A stretch of DNA of 64,000 bases from Diphasiastrum complanatum (Eukaryota > Streptophyta > Lycopodiopsida > Lycopodiales > Lycopodiaceae). The position numbers and the translations under genes are program-made. The notes under the pieces are model-generated. The model did no database searches. It was not told where the DNA came from and was given only the letters and a program-made list of their open reading frames with translations. Where the stretch lies: assembly GCA_029204225.1 (NCBI GenBank), contig CM055114.1, positions 15,836,270 to 15,900,269 of the forward strand. The letters run 5' to 3'. Positions 10,346 through 23,052 of the stretch are shown here, in pieces (position 1 is the first letter of the stretch; each line of letters begins with the position of its first letter).

Positions 10346-13300
10346 CTCCCTCTTCAACATTGGATGCTAGTTTCAACATAGTCTTTGAGCACATTCCAAG
10401 ATTAGATCTATGCATTAAATATAGGTCCTTTCCCAATGGTTTGGTGAAGATATCAGCCACACACTCCTTTGAAGAGACATGTTGAAGCTCCACCTCTTTG
10501 GCAATGACTTGATCTCTCACAAAATGGTGAGCAATCTCAATGTGCTTGCTCCTTGCATGAAAAACAGGATTGCTTGCCAAGCTTTGGGCTGAAAGGTTAT
10601 CACAAAGTATGATTGGAGTCTTCTCTGGTTCCAGCAAGTGAAGATCCAATAACATCCTCTTGATCCAAAGAATCTCCTTGGTGCATGTTGTTAATGCCTT
10701 GTACTCGGCTTCGGTGGAAGATAGAGAGATAGTTGGTTGCTTCTTTCATAGCCATGAGACCACTCCATCTCCAAGATAGATTGCAAAGGCACTTGTTGAC
10801 TTCCTATCCATTTGATCACCTGCAAAATCTGAATCTGAAAATCCACAAAGGTTAGGTGTAGTACCTCCATACAAGATGCCAAAATCTCTAGATCCCGAGA
10901 TGTATCTAAGTACTCTCTTTCCTAGCTTCCAATGAGCCTCACTAGGATCTTGCATAAATTGACTTAGTTTACCAACCACAAAGCTTAGATCAGGTCTTGT
11001 GATGGTTAACCATATAAGAGATCCTATTAGCTTTCTATAGAGAGTAATGTCCTTGAAGGATCTTTCATTACTTCTTGTAGTTAGCTTTACATTTGATTCC
11101 ATAGGAGTAGAAACAACTTTACAATCTTCCATATGAAACCTTTTTAGAATAGAGTTAACATACTTTTCTTGACATATGAATGTAGATTTTTAATAATCTC
11201 TATTCCTAAGATATAATGAAGTTTACCAAGATCTTGAATTTCAAACTCTCTTTTGAGTGCCATCTTGATTTCATCTATATCTAGATTGTTACCACCACTT
11301 AAGATAATGTCATCAACATAGATCAAGAGTAAAGTGATATCATTTTCATTCAATCTAAAGTAGAGAGAATGATCATACTCACTCATAACAAAGTTTTGAG
11401 AAAGTAAGAAGGAATTGAGCTTAGCATACCAACTCCTTGGTGCTTGCTTTAGCCCATACAAACTCTTTTGGAGATAGCACACATGATTAGGCTCATCATG
11501 TGAAACATAGCCCTCGGGTTGCTCCATGTAAATATCTTCTTCAAGATCACCATTCAAGAAGGCATTAGTAACATCCATTTGCCACATATCCCAATCATAA
11601 AGAGTTGCAAGAGAGATTAGGATTCGAATAGTTACCATCTTTGCCACGGGTGCAAAGGTCTCATCATAGTCAATACCATATTCTTGAGCATACCCCTTTG
11701 CCACCAACCTTGCCTTGTACTTGTTGATTGATCCATCTTGATTTGTCTTGATCTTGAAGATCCACTTACAACCAATTGCCTTCTTGTCCTTTGGAAGCTT
11801 TACCAACCTCCATGTGTTGCTTTTGATGAGTGCTTGATGCTCATGATCCATGGCTTGGATCCATTCCTTCTTTTGAATTGCTTCACCTACACAAGTTGGT
11901 TCATCAAAAGAGGTAAGAAAAGCAAAGTTAGAGTTGTCCACCACTTGCTTTCCTTTTTCATCATAGGTTAGCCTTGATGGCTTAGCCCTTTGCCTTTGAG
12001 TCTTCCTTGAAGTTTGCTTTGGAGTGGCATCTCCATCTTCATCCAAGACATCTTGCACATCATGATGATTAGTAGGCACATCAACATCAACATCAACAAC
12101 ATTGGAAACATTCTCTTCATGAAAGATGACATCCCTACTTATGACAACTTTCTTTGTAGAAGGAATGTACACTTTGTAAGCCTTGCTTACTTCACTATAG
12201 CCAACAAACACACCCTTCTTTGATGAAGGATCTTCTTTAGTTCTATCATCAAGTGTGATATTGACAAAACATGTACATCCAAAGATCCTACAATGCTTGA
12301 CACTCGGCCTTCTACCATAAAGAACCTCATGAGGAGTTTTACCATCCAAGGAAGCACTTGTCCATCTATTACATAGATAGTTAGCACATGCTAAAGCTTC
12401 CCCCCAAAAAGACTTAGCAAGATTAGCATGTAGTCTCATTGCCTTGGCACATTCACAAAGGGTTCTATTCTTCCTCTCGGCCACTCCATTCTGTTGTGGA
12501 GTCCTAGGACTAGACATCTCTCTCTTAATCCCATGTGCTATACAAAAGTCTTTGAACCTATTTGAGGTGTATTCCCCTCCATTATCAGATCTTAAGCATT
12601 TGATCTTTGTATTGAATTGGTTTTCCATTTCATTCTTGAACTTGACAAATGCAGCAAACACTTCATCCTTACTTTTAAGAAGATAGATCCAAGTATACCT
12701 ACTAAAGTCATCAATGAAAGTTGCATACATCTTTGCCCCACCATTGCTTGTTGTACTAGAAGAATGAATATCAGAATGCACAAGTTGAAAAGCTTCTTTA
12801 GATCTAGAAGTAGATCTAGAATAAGCAAGTCTATGAGATTTGGACAAGGCACAATGTTCACAAACACTATTGTTTGCAACAAGACTTTTAGGGAGACCAA
12901 GAACAAGCTCTTTCTTTGCCATTACCTCCAAAGATTTGAAGTTGGGATGGCCCAACCTCTTGTGCCAAACTTCTTGGTTTGTCAATTGCTCCCTAGCCAT
13001 ACATCCTTCATGATTAGAGATCACACATGCATCAAGCTTGAAAAGTTTACCATGCCTCCTACCTTGAACAATCAAGGATCCACATTTACTTATCAAACAT
13101 GCATCTCCAATGAACTCCACATCAAGTCCTTTGTCAATCATTTGACTTACACTAAGCAAATTCTTAGTGATTGAAGGAATGTACAAAACATTTTCAAGAT
13201 TTGCTTTCCTATTTGTTGAAAGGGAAATAGGAATAGTGCCTATGCCTTTGATGTCACATTGACCATCATTTGCAGTGTAGATGATGTTACCTTCTCCCTC

Positions 13301-14287
13301 ATAAGACAATAAGGATGTAAAGTATTCCTTATGTCTTGTCATGTGAGATGAGGCTCCACTATCAATCCACCAAGGATCATTATCATCTATGTTGGCTAAC
13401 AAACTTGAAGTCATAACAAGTGATTCACATGTGTTATGTTCTTCCTCATCTATTGTAAGATTTCCTTGCCTCTCTCCTTGCTCTCTTTTCTTCTTATAAC
13501 ATTCATTTGCAAAATGACCTTTTATCCCACAATAAAAGCACTTGAACTTTGACTTATTGTTCTTAGTAGAAGAGGAAGAGGAAGAGTGATCATCATGATC
13601 AAAGTTACCACCTTTGGACCATTTCCCTTTGCCTTTACCTTTGCCCTTGAATTTGCCTTTTGTGAAGAAAGCCTCTTCACCTCCACCTTGCAAGGATGCA
13701 CCATCAAGCTTTGATTGCAACCTATGTTCTTCAGCCAATAAGATTTCTTGCAAGTCAACCACACTTGGCAAGACTCTTTGAATGGCAAAACTTTGCACAA
13801 GGTTAGCATGTTCATTTAGCAAACCATTCAACATAACTTGGACTATTTCACCATCTTTTATGTTCTCATCAATGCATGCTAAATCATCACTTAGGGACTT
13901 AACTCTCAAGATAAATGCATGAGCACTTTCACCCTCTCTTTGCCTACTAGAAAATATTTGTCTCCTTAGGGTCAATACCCTAGATGTGGACTTTGATTCA
14001 AAGAGCTTCTTTAAGGCATTCCATGCCTCACTTGCACTTTGACACTTTCCAACTTCCTTGAGAAGTTCATTTGTAACATTCATTTTAATGATATGAAGAG
14101 CCCTTTTGGCCTTCTTATCAAACCTTTGTTGCTCTTGAAGTGTGAGAGGTCTCTCTTCAATTTCTGCAACTATGTCCATGAGTTCATTCAACTCAAGTAA
14201 GGACTCCATCCTCACTTTCCAAGTAGAGTAGTTTGATGAACTCAACCTTTCACTAGACTCTAGCATGATCCCACCATTGGAAGCCAT
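10341..14287 (-). pseudogene. Element A gag-pol polyprotein, two lesions
   Basis: Single-frame copia polyprotein, close to the 1316-residue protein of element B. Starting at 14287, the first 1047 residues contain Gag, an intact zinc knuckle C-F-Y-C-G-I-K-G-H-F-A-N-E-C (about residues 250-263), the protease site W-W-I-D-S-G-A-S-S-H-M (about 306-316), the integrase zinc finger and D,D-35-E core (R-S-D-N-G-G-E-Y; N-G-V-A-E-R-K-N-R), and reverse transcriptase with Y-V-D-D. Near 11185, a loss of about 7 nt relative to element B shifts the frame and truncates RT. The frame resumes at 11132 and runs through RNase H. An in-frame TGA replaces the Ser codon after S-W-L at about 10748. The final codons overlap the polypurine tract and the 3' LTR, as in element B. 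Confidence 0.95.
10346..10355 (-). other. Element A polypurine tract
   Basis: In element sense this is GAAGAGGGAG, directly before the 3' LTR. It is identical to the tract of element B and also encodes the last residues of the polyprotein. Confidence 0.9.
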
Positions 14288-15447
14288 GATTCTAATGTTT
14301 CTTCAACTTTTAGGTTCTGTCCTAAAGCACTTAGCACTCACTTTTCTCTCAACAAATGATGGATAAAGAGATCTATGAAGATTTAGGACCCTAAAACACT
14401 TCTATCTTGAACCTAGATGGTTTCCAAGCATAGAAAGGAAGATTGAAACACATGCAACACTTTGCACACACTAAGAATGGATTACAAAATCAAACCAACC
14501 TGAACACACTCTTGCTTAAGCTCTCAAACTTTCCAGCAAGTGACCAAATAAAGTTATGGTGTGAAGAGTTACTTGCATTCTTAGAAAATACCCAAAACTA
14601 GGATGCCAAGATTACCTAGTAATGAACAAACTTGATCAACATATGATCAACACACTAAGATATTGATTCAACCTGTAAAACCACATGTAAACCACACTTC
14701 TAAAAGTTTATAAACTCCAGCAAGTGATAAATACAAGATTTAGAGGTGAATGAATGAGCACACTTAGTGAATCACAAGACTAGCTTCACTATCTTGTCAA
14801 ATCTTGGTGTTTAGATGTAGATCTAAGATCACTTCACATGAGAATGTTCCTCAACCTGTTAAGAACCTGAAAACACACTTGCATAATGGTTAACACCTTC
14901 CAGCAAATGCTCCAATCAAATTACATAAGGAGAGTTACTTACATGCTCAACAAAGTACACCAAAATTTATGCCAAAATTGATGACAATCTTTACAATATG
15001 CTCTTCACAATGGAGCTTACAATATGTTCACCCAAAAAAGGGGATCTTTCATCCAAATGGGAGCTTTGCTCAGCCTTTAGGAGAATTACAACTCACTCAA
15101 AAGAGCATTTGTCATCCACTTAAGGAGAAGTTTCATCCACTTAAGGAGAGTGTTCATCCAAGAATGGAGATTGTCAACAATAGGATTGAAAAGAACATTG
15201 TTAGTATTGAATATGCACAAGCCTCACAATCACAAATGATTAGGTGTTATGATCTGATCCAAAATAGTTTCTTTTCAGCCTCTGATCTTCAATAGACCTG
15301 AAATATGCTTTTGATCCACAAGTTCAACTCACAAAACAAAGGTTAGTAAGATTTGATCAACAAAGCAATGCAAAATCATGCTAGAACTTGATCAAACATC
15401 CAAATATCACCAAAAATGGAATACTTACTGTAAATAGAAGCCAACCA
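14288..15447 (-). other. Element A long untranslated leader
   Basis: About 1160 bp separate the primer-binding site from the gag start, roughly twice the leader of element B. It holds near-tandem copies of CATCCACTTAAGGAGA near 15114-15150. Diverged or truncated copies lie at 39575-40597 and 56715-57629. The leader also holds a 108-codon opposite-strand open frame (14969-15295), judged spurious. Confidence 0.8.
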
Positions 15448-15459
15448 GCTCTGATACCA
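15448..15459 (-). other. Element A primer-binding site
   Basis: TGGTATCAGAGC in element sense, directly after the 5' LTR. It is complementary to initiator-Met tRNA. Confidence 0.95.
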
Positions 15460-16114
15460 TGTGAAAAATACAGATCCTAAGTGGATCTAAACTCCAAGAT
15501 CATTGGCTTGAATGCTTGCACTCCAAACTACATAAGCTAGGAATTGGCAACACATTCTATGCTACCTAGAATGCAAAGAACTTGATAAAAAAGCATTTAT
15601 CACAAATGGAAACTTCCATAAACATCAAGTGCGGCCCAAAATAGCATTATACAGTCCATAATACATCAGCCTACCACTTTTGGAAAGCACCTAAGATCAT
15701 ACACAATAGCTTGAAGACAATACACACAACAATGCTCTCAATGGAGGAAGAAACAATGACAATGATCTATTGATCTCAATGAAGCATACAAAAGGTTTCT
15801 CCAACCTGTTCTCCACGACTTCCCTACTATTTATGGATGAGGAAGATGACTCTCTCTCCTCTCTCTAGAAGGTACTTGACCCTAGATATTCCCTATATAG
15901 GAAAAATAGCTAAAAATGGCTTATATGACCAAAATACATCAAAATGGTCTCATTTTGAAGGGTATGAAGTTTGACACTTCATCATACTGAAAAAATACAG
16001 TAAATAAAAACATTGTGGCCTGGTTCACACGTGTGAAACTCCAGAACCAAAACTATTTACAATTTTAGCCAATTTAGGCCTCAAACTAGCTAGGAAATGT
16101 TGACAATTTTCACA
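15460..16114 (-). repeat. Element A 5' LTR
   Basis: 655 bp. In element sense a TATA-like CCATAAATAG lies at about 15824-15833, upstream of the shared CTCCACGA block; transcription probably starts shortly downstream of it. TTCACACGTGTGAA is at 16024-16037 in U3. Confidence 0.95.
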
Positions 16115-16667
16115 AGAATCACTCAAAATTGCTTCCTAAACCAAGATTGGTGTCTCACAATGATTATGGCCAAATGTGGCTCTATATATACAATAAGTGG
16201 GAGCTCGTGGTACTGATCATCCCTCTGATCCCACATGTGTGAAGGTGCTTTGTCATATGATGATTCATCATGCAAAACTGACACTTGGACAAAACCTTCT
16301 ATTTTGGGCACTTTTGGTCCATTTTCCTTCTATATGGAGATCTACTTGGAAATCTTCTAGAATTCAAAATTTGCCTACTTCAGCTTATTCCACAAGTGTG
16401 AGCTATCCTCTACACATGGGATATGACACCTAACCAAAATTTTGGCTCATGCAATCAATAGATTGATGCCATGTGTCATATATCTAGAAAACTAGTTTTT
16501 GGCCTTTTTAGCCACTAGAACTTGAATTAAATCATATGTACAACCTATATGATTATGGTACATGACAAGTACACTATTTTCACACGTGGGAACAGGCTCC
16601 ACACATGTGTGTTTATCTATGTACAAGATTTTTGGCCTCTACCAAGCTTATTTTTGCATTTTTCACA

Positions 16668-18930
16668 ATACTGTTTGTATGATAGTAACTAAGTACAATA
16701 TCTTGGTTCTGAACCTTCTCTCTAAGAAAATGACATTGAACTTCTATATGCTTGGTTCTATTATGAGTGCATGGGTTCAGAGATAGAGCTATACAGCTCT
16801 GATTGTTGTACTAGAGTATTGTTGGACCGATCTGTGGGAATTGTAGATCCTTCAATAGCCTTCTTAGCCCAAAAATCTCCTTCACTGTTGATGTAGCTGC
16901 AACATATTTGGATTATGTGGAGGACAACGAAATGCATTTCTTCTTTTGGCTGTTCCATGAAATGGGTCCTCCTGCAAGGAAACCAATATATCCTGATGTG
17001 GATTTCTTGATTCAGATCCTTTAACCACTAAGCGAGCCTTCCATTTGGATATTGATCCATCTGGCTTAAGCTTTAGCTTGAAGATCCATTTAGAGTCAAT
17101 AGAGTAAATTGGTTAGACTGGTGCAATTTACATACCAAATTCTTTAACCAATTTACATACCAAATAGACTTGTGCAATCTACATACCAAATGCTCTTGGC
17201 CTTGAAAGACGTAACTATTGACTCTAAGAATTAGGCCCGTATAAGGGCCTTGATTCTCTAACCAGTCTAATTCTCAGCATATTGCTTGAATTCTTTGAAG
17301 TAATTGAATGCTTTTGATTTGTTCTTTATGAACATGACTCTGGTGAACCGTGAGAAGTCATCAATAAATGTAACGAAATATAGAGCCTGACGCAAAGAGG
17401 GTACGCTCATAGGACCACATAAGTCACTATGAATTAGTGACAGAATGGACTTCGCCCTTTAGGCTTGTCCTCTTGGAAATTTTGTTCTAGGTTGTTTCCC
17501 TAGTAGAAATTTTCACATACAGTCTGATTAGTTGTAGAAACAACATTGATATTCATATCCTTGACCAATTTGTTATGATGCATGTATAAGATTGAACGCA
17601 TGTTTAAGTGACCTAGTCTTTGATGCCAAACATGAGCATCAGAGTTACTCATAGTAAGTGCATAATCATGACTCAAGATATATAGATTTCTTTCTCCATT
17701 AGAATTCCCATAAAAAATAGTACATCGACTAATAGTAAACAAAGCTCTATAGCCTTGAACAGTGATCTTGCTAATAGACAATAAGTTCTTTGTTAACTTG
17801 GGTACTTAAAGTACACCATCTAACTGTCTAGTGATGTCGTCAGGGAACTAAAGTCGGAAAGTGTCTTGGCCTTTGACTTTGTGGGAGCTCGAGTCACCAA
17901 AGAAAATGTACTTTGAGTCTGTTGTTGTGAGAGTAGAAAATAGGTTTCTACATGGCGTCATGTGTTGTGAAGCACCTAAATCAAGATACCATTGACAAGC
18001 ATCTCTACTTGGTTGGTCTTGTACCATCAGCGCCTTGTCATTCTCTTGTGGATTTTTGACAGAGGCAGAACCTTCGTCTTGGTGTTGCTGCATCTTCTTC
18101 TTCGCTTCATTATGCTTGAGGATGTGACAATCCTTAATGTCGTGGTTTGATCTTTTGCAATATCTGCAAAAGAGTTTGGTCTTGGATGGTTGTTGTTATC
18201 TATGCTTTTGTTGTTGCTGTTGTGTTGAATATGGCTGCTCTGCCTTTGTTTTCTTGTCCTTGAAATTCTTCTTCTTGGATTGCTGCTTATTAGAGTACAA
18301 TGCCATTGACTTGGTACTCGTTGTTGATAAGCTCTTTCTCCTAACTTCTTCCTATAATAGACTTGTTGTCATCTTCTGAAGAGACAGCGCAGGAGTATTG
18401 TTTAAAAGCAATATTAGATTATTGTAGGAGGATGAAAGACTAGCAAGAAGAGACATCGTTGAGTCTTCTTTTGATATAGAAAAACCTATTGCAACAAGTT
18501 GATTCAGCAATTGTTTGAATTCATTCAGGTGATCATTGACTGAGGTGCCTTCGCTCATTTTGAGTGTAAGTACCTTCTTCCTCAGAAAGAGATGATTCAA
18601 TACATTTGAAGTCTCGTAGCTACTTGTTAGGATATCCCACGCTTGTCTGGAGGTGGTACTACTTGATACATGAGCAATCTGAGTGTCCTTCATATTCAAG
18701 GATACAATGGCAAGTGCTTTGCCATCCTTTGCTTCTCATGTTGGGAGCAATTCAGGTTCTGCCGGTCTGATTATTGATCGGTTTACGTATCCCCATAGCT
18801 CTTTCTCGATTAAGATCATCCTCATCTTGAATTTCCACATGTGGAAATCATCTCCATTGACCTTGTTGATTAGACAAATCTCTGATGTTGAGCCATCCAT
18901 TAAAATCGAGAAACAGAGATAGAACACAAA
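16668..18930 (-). pseudogene. Old Ty1/copia gag-pol, heavily decayed
   Basis: Gag starts near 18900 (M-D-G-S-T-S-E-I-C). UBN2-type Gag runs to 18352, followed by an intact zinc knuckle C-R-Y-C-K-R-S-N-H-D-I-K-D-C near 18131-18172. A protease remnant near 17980-18010 reads W-Y-L-D-L-G-A-S-Q-H-M, with the catalytic triad D-S-G changed to D-L-G. The pre-integrase domain H-Q-R-L-G-H-L-N is near 17620. Integrase core traces lie at 17280-17460, and RT and RNase H traces at 16760-17110. There are many stops and large deletions. The element whose LTR is 9406-16667 inserted into its 3' part. Confidence 0.85.
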
Positions 18931-19011
18931 CAGAAGGAACTAGCTCTATAGAACAAGAACGTATTAAGTTCTATTATAAATCTTAAAACTCTAGTAATCC
19001 AATAAGCCAAC

Positions 19012-19069
19012 GCTCTGATACCAGTTTGTTGGCTCTTGAAATGTCACCTAATTATCAGCTCTGATACCA
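19012..19069 (-). other. Two primer-binding sites 46 bp apart
   Basis: TGGTATCAGAGC (minus) occurs at 19012-19023 and again at 19058-19069. Each is followed on the plus strand by TTTRTTGGCT. This looks like a short duplication of the LTR/leader junction of the copia at 16668-18930. Confidence 0.7.
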
Positions 19070-19627
19070 CATTTATTGGCTGAATGCCAACAGATGAAAG
19101 ACAACAATGAAAGAACAGTGATAACTGTGTTTAATAGGATCATGGATTACTTAGAGAACGAAGATCATGAACTCTTCAGTTGTGTTGAATAGGATTATCA
19201 ATGTAGGAGTCTTAGACTGCCATGAAAGCGAGATCGCAGAAATGATTAGGCGTTGCAATCTTGTTTTGCTAATAACCTGATATAAAGAGAATGTAAAAAT
19301 AACTTAGGCATCAAGACGGCCATACATTTATCTTATAATGATGTTTGTGTAAGAGGAGTGAGAGTTAATTTCATTCAACAAGAATGCAAAGATGTAGAAC
19401 AGTAGCAAATATATAGAATAAAATTGTAGTAACAACGATCAGACCACAATACAATTGCACTAATAAGCGCGTGGTCCTACTTACGAAGTCAAATCAATTG
19501 CTACAGTTCTGAATATCTCTCTCTATATATATAATCACTAACCCTGAGGAGTCAGCTACTAAAAGACCAATTTTGGTCATAGATCTATCTCTCTGATCTT
19601 CATCCATCATTGATTCAATCGCTCATT

Positions 19628-19630
<3 letters not shown>
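19070..19630 (-). repeat. Probable 5' LTR remnant
   Basis: This lies immediately outside the primer-binding sites of the copia at 16668-18930, so it should be its 5' LTR. No coding sequence is seen. A TATA-like run (CTCTATATATATAATC) is near 19520. The outer end cannot be set because no second copy is in the window. Confidence 0.45.

Positions 19631-19708
<78 letters not shown>
19631..19708. repeat. (AT)39 microsatellite
   Basis: An uninterrupted AT dinucleotide run of 78 bp. The length in the true genome may vary because such tracts slip in replication and assembly. Confidence 0.98.
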
Positions 19709-19710
<2 letters not shown>

Positions 19711-19780
19711 CAACTAGAAGATCTTGCATTATTCTAGCTTTACATTTACAAGATCACTTAACAGACTAATTAGAACAATT

Positions 19781-20065
19781 GTTATTGGAGCGTGAAGACG
19801 TGGACAGTCTGTACTTGGAATCCTGTGTATTTCTGCGGAGTGTCGAGTTTTTTGCCTGTGTAAAATTGTAGTGTCACATTTTTCACATGTTTTTTTCCAA
19901 GGCAGTGTCGCATTTCTGGAAGTGTCTGAAATGGCCTAAAAGCTGATTTAACACAAGTGCTGCAAAAATAAAGGCGATAGTGTCGAGTGTCGAGGTTTTT
20001 GCCTGTCAGAAATTGCGAGCAAAAATTCAGACTGTAGCGACAATCAGTCCAAAAATGCAGACAAT
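19781..20065 (-). repeat. GTGTCGC-rich degenerate repeat module
   Basis: Variants of GTGTCGCATTTTT recur about five times (near 19836, 19870, 19904 and 19979-19990). A similar but separate block lies at 38880-39330. Here it follows the 3' end of the unrecognised minus-strand gene; there it follows a gypsy integrase tail. It is probably a 3' non-coding or LTR module of one element group. Confidence 0.5.
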
Positions 20066-20076
20066 TGAAAAACGGT

Positions 20077-22768
20077 TCATTTTCTACAAGTGTCATTTGA
20101 GAGAGTAAAATTGAGAGAAGGAAGGAGGGTAGTTAGGATGATTAGAAGTAAGCCTTTAAACTCCAACATGGAGGTTGAGGTTGATGGAGATGCTTGTATG
20201 ATCAAAAGGAAGGATGTCTTGATTGCAGCACTCTGCCGGTTTAGTATAGGGTCTTCTTCGTGCGCCTCTGGTAGATGAGGTAGCCAGTTACGTCCTCCAC
20301 GAATGCTAACCTTGATAAATTTTTCCTGTTCTTCGACTCGCGCCACTGATAGTTGGTCTTCAACATTCTCTGAAACCAGGGTGGTGTTGGGATCAAAATA
20401 TATCACTGACAAAAAATCATCCCATTTGGTGGGGACTCCCATCAGATATTCTAAGTCTCGGGCGTAGGTTGCGGTCGTGCGGACTGTTGGATCAAGTTAG
20501 GTGAGATACTGTTGTGAGAACTGAATGAGAGCCCTTCTGGCATCTACATCCATTCTCCATCTATATTCTGATTTGATCCTTGGCCAATTCTTCATGTTGA
20601 GCGTGATCTTCTCCAGGGGGGTGCCACACTATGCCTATTTAGATTTTCGTGGGTAGGGGAGGTAGTGGGCATTTACCCTTAGTTGCCTGAGACTGGTGAT
20701 GTACGCCCTAATGGCTGTTGGGTTTCATTCAAATAGCCTTTTTCGCCACTCTGGTTGTGTGTCTAAAGAGACAATTGCCAACCGCCACGTGAGCTTTCAT
20801 GTGGGAATTGCACCAAATACAAGTTGATTTCATCCTCTATCGAGGTTGGCTTTCGGAATGCATGGCTGGTGAAGATCGATTTGGAGCCTTGGAAAGATAA
20901 ATCTTGTGCTTTTTTGCTCGTATCTAGGCCCGTGTCTTGCCCTTGGGAATCGGCTCCCATGGTATCTTGGTGCCCTTGGTCTTGCGCACCTGAGTCGTAA
21001 TCTAGACTTATTGCCTCGTTGCTTGTTTGTCCTTATCGTGGCTGGAACCGGCCTATACAACATCAAATACAGGTCGCGCTGGAATGACCACTGAGGCTGG
21101 TTGGGGTTTTTGCTCCATAAACTTTTGGCACGCCTTGAGAGCATGCTTTGCTTGGGCCAATTCTTGGTTGGCACTTGCATGGTAGCGGTCGATGAATTCA
21201 GCCTGGTAGCTATTAAATGTCTGGTTGTAAACCTGGACCTGATGCCGATATAGGTTCATCTCTGTCTGTGTGAGTGGCCTATTATCAAGTGCCGATTGAG
21301 CTAACCACGTTGTATTTTCTTGTTGCAAGGCTTGCACCTCCGCTCCCAGGTGAGTATTTTCTATCCCATAGATTTGTAGTTGTGCTTGGAGTGGGGCTAG
21401 CCGTTGGGTAGCTTCTGTTTGAAGCTCCTAGATTTTTGTAGAAGCGTCTGTGACTGTTTTGAAGAGGCTTTGGATGTACTACTTCAGGCCATCTTCATTT
21501 TGTTGTAGCTTCAAAATCTCCTTTTGTCCTTCATGTTCGTGTTGATGAGTGATCAAATATCATCTCACAGTTGTGTGTTATTGGTGACCAACTATAATAC
21601 TCGATTGTCCAATGAGGTTTTGGCTACTACTGCATGTTGGATAAATGTGCCCAAGGATTGGTAGGCCGTTGTGAGGTCCGTGGGAGTAGCCGGTAGTGTG
21701 GCTCTTGCTGGGGTTACTTGTGATGTCGTCTAAGTTGTCTGCACGCCTGTGTTATCATCTTCTATCAGGTTATCTGGTGGTATCATGCCCTCTGGTGCAA
21801 TGGGATTAGCACAAAGGGGTGATAATACAAATTTTTTATGCACAAATGCTTCATCGGGCAATGGTTTGTCACCTCGGCGGCCTTCACAGGTGAAATGGGA
21901 GGTGTGAGAGGGGTAGCAGTGGTGGAAAGCGATGTCAGAATGGGAGTTTCAAATGAGTAAATGGGAGGAATAGAAGGGAACTAGAGGGTGGTGTTAAGGA
22001 TGGAGGGAGATGTAGGAGGTGTGGAGACTTGTCGAGGTGGAGAAAGATTGATGAGATTCATCCAAGCCAAGGTGTCAGGGGAGAGAGTTGTGAATCGAGG
22101 GGGCTGATCTGAAGGAAGGAGGTACAAAGAAAGACATGGGATATGGACGAAGCGATGTTGATGGAAGCAGTGGAAGATGTGGAAATGGATGCAGAGGATG
22201 TTGAATTGGAACAAGAGGAGTAGATGTGGTATTGGTAGCAGAGGGTCGAGCGGAAGAGGAAGCTGTCACTGTGGAAGTGGTGGTAGTTAGTTGCGGTGAT
22301 GCGGTGTTATGTCTAGTAGCAAGAGAGCTAGAAGAAGAGGGGGCTGCGCCACACATGTATTTGCTGGCCGTTGTGTCAGTGACTGTGGGTTGGGTAAAGG
22401 TGGATGCGACAGAAGGAGGGTATAGGTTAGTGTGTGGATCGGTGGTAGAAAATCGGACACTATGCCAACGGTGACCATGGAGTTAGCATTAATTCGTACC
22501 TTGTATGTGGTACTTTGGTACAGGATATAAAAACATGACTTCAGCGCGTCCCACGCAGCATAAGCATGGAGAGCCTGCCCATGTTTATGTCAGAAGAAAA
22601 AAGTGCCAAAAAATAGCCCATTGCTTTAAGAAGAGGGCTAGCAGTCTGAAGCCAAGGTTTGATCAAGGAATCAGATGGCAGGGCCCAAATCTAGGTGGTA
22701 GCAGGTATCTCACGTTGGATAACTTGTTTGATGCCAATATCGTCAGTCACTGAGGAATAGGACATCAT
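20077..22768 (-). pseudogene. Unrecognised gene, left copy of a head-to-head pair
   Basis: I do not recognise the product. It starts at 22768 (M-M-S-Y-S-S-V-T-D-D-I-G). The N-terminal block shares with the right copy K-Q-V-I-Q, W-x-L-P-S-D, P-W-L-Q-T-A and L-Y-Q-G-T-T-Y-K-V-R-type strings. Next come a Pro/Ser/Thr-rich linker with L-S-P-D-T-L-A-W-M (about 22040-22080), a Gln-rich probable coiled coil (about 21050-21640), and a C-terminal region with W-D-D-F-L-S-V-I-Y-F-D-P-N near 20380-20420. Frameshifts and stops break it, and the middle helical part of the right copy is deleted. The 3' end is more complete than in the right copy. The multi-copy state and the nearby gypsy-type 3' module suggest a retroelement protein, perhaps Gag-like. 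Confidence 0.6.
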
Positions 22769-23052
22769 GTTTTAGATGGATGGTAAGGGCAGTTATTGAT
22801 GGAAATGTGGAAAGACGAAAAGGCACCCAAAAAGGTGGAAAAGGCATCAAAAGCGGTTGAAAGGCTCAAAAACTAGAAAAAGGTGAAAATCATGAAAATG
22901 AAAGCAGTAATGCTAGGACTGAGTGTAGAGCAGGTGGCTATGAGGGCAAATGAGGGTGAGCGGAATTTTTTGTTGTGAACGGAGAACCTGAAAATTTCAA
23001 TGAAAATTTTGGCAGAGCTTCGCTGAATGAAGTGCCAAATGACTCGAATTCT

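Larger units (their letters stand above)
9690..16114 (-). mobile_element. Element A: complete Ty1/copia retrotransposon (disabled)
   Basis: The element is 6425 bp: LTRs at 9690-10345 and 15460-16114, primer-binding site at 15448-15459, polypurine tract at 10346-10355, and a gag-pol gene between. The five bases AGAAT flank both sides (9685-9689 and 16115-16119), the expected copia target duplication. The two LTRs differ by about two substitutions and one single-base indel, so the insertion is recent. The coding region has one frameshift and one stop, so it could move only with proteins supplied by another copy. Confidence 0.96.
9406..16667 (-). repeat. Copia LTR split by insertion of element A
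   Basis: The LTR is 9406-9689 joined to 16120-16667 (about 832 bp without the insert and one target copy). It starts TGTGCAAAAAGT in plus orientation and ends TTTTTCACA at 16667. A related LTR at 50405-51218 contains the empty site at about 50957-50985 (ATGGAGAGATTACTCAAAA in the reverse sense), which matches the two flanks of element A. This confirms both the boundaries and the insertion. GTTTCACACGTGTGAAAC, an 18-bp palindrome, is at 9581-9598. Confidence 0.85.

Noticed and set aside
14969-15295. 108-codon open frame, identical at 57151-57477
   Set aside because: It is antisense to the retroelement leader, and the identity only reflects recent copying of the leader. The older copy near 40150-40440 is broken, so there is no sign of coding constraint.
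19631-19708. AT run as promoter or origin
   Set aside because: A plain dinucleotide microsatellite with no gene placed to use it.
22075-22474. Open frames on the plus strand with Val/Glu-rich products
   Set aside because: They are shadows of the Pro/Ser/Thr-rich linker of the minus-strand unrecognised gene.
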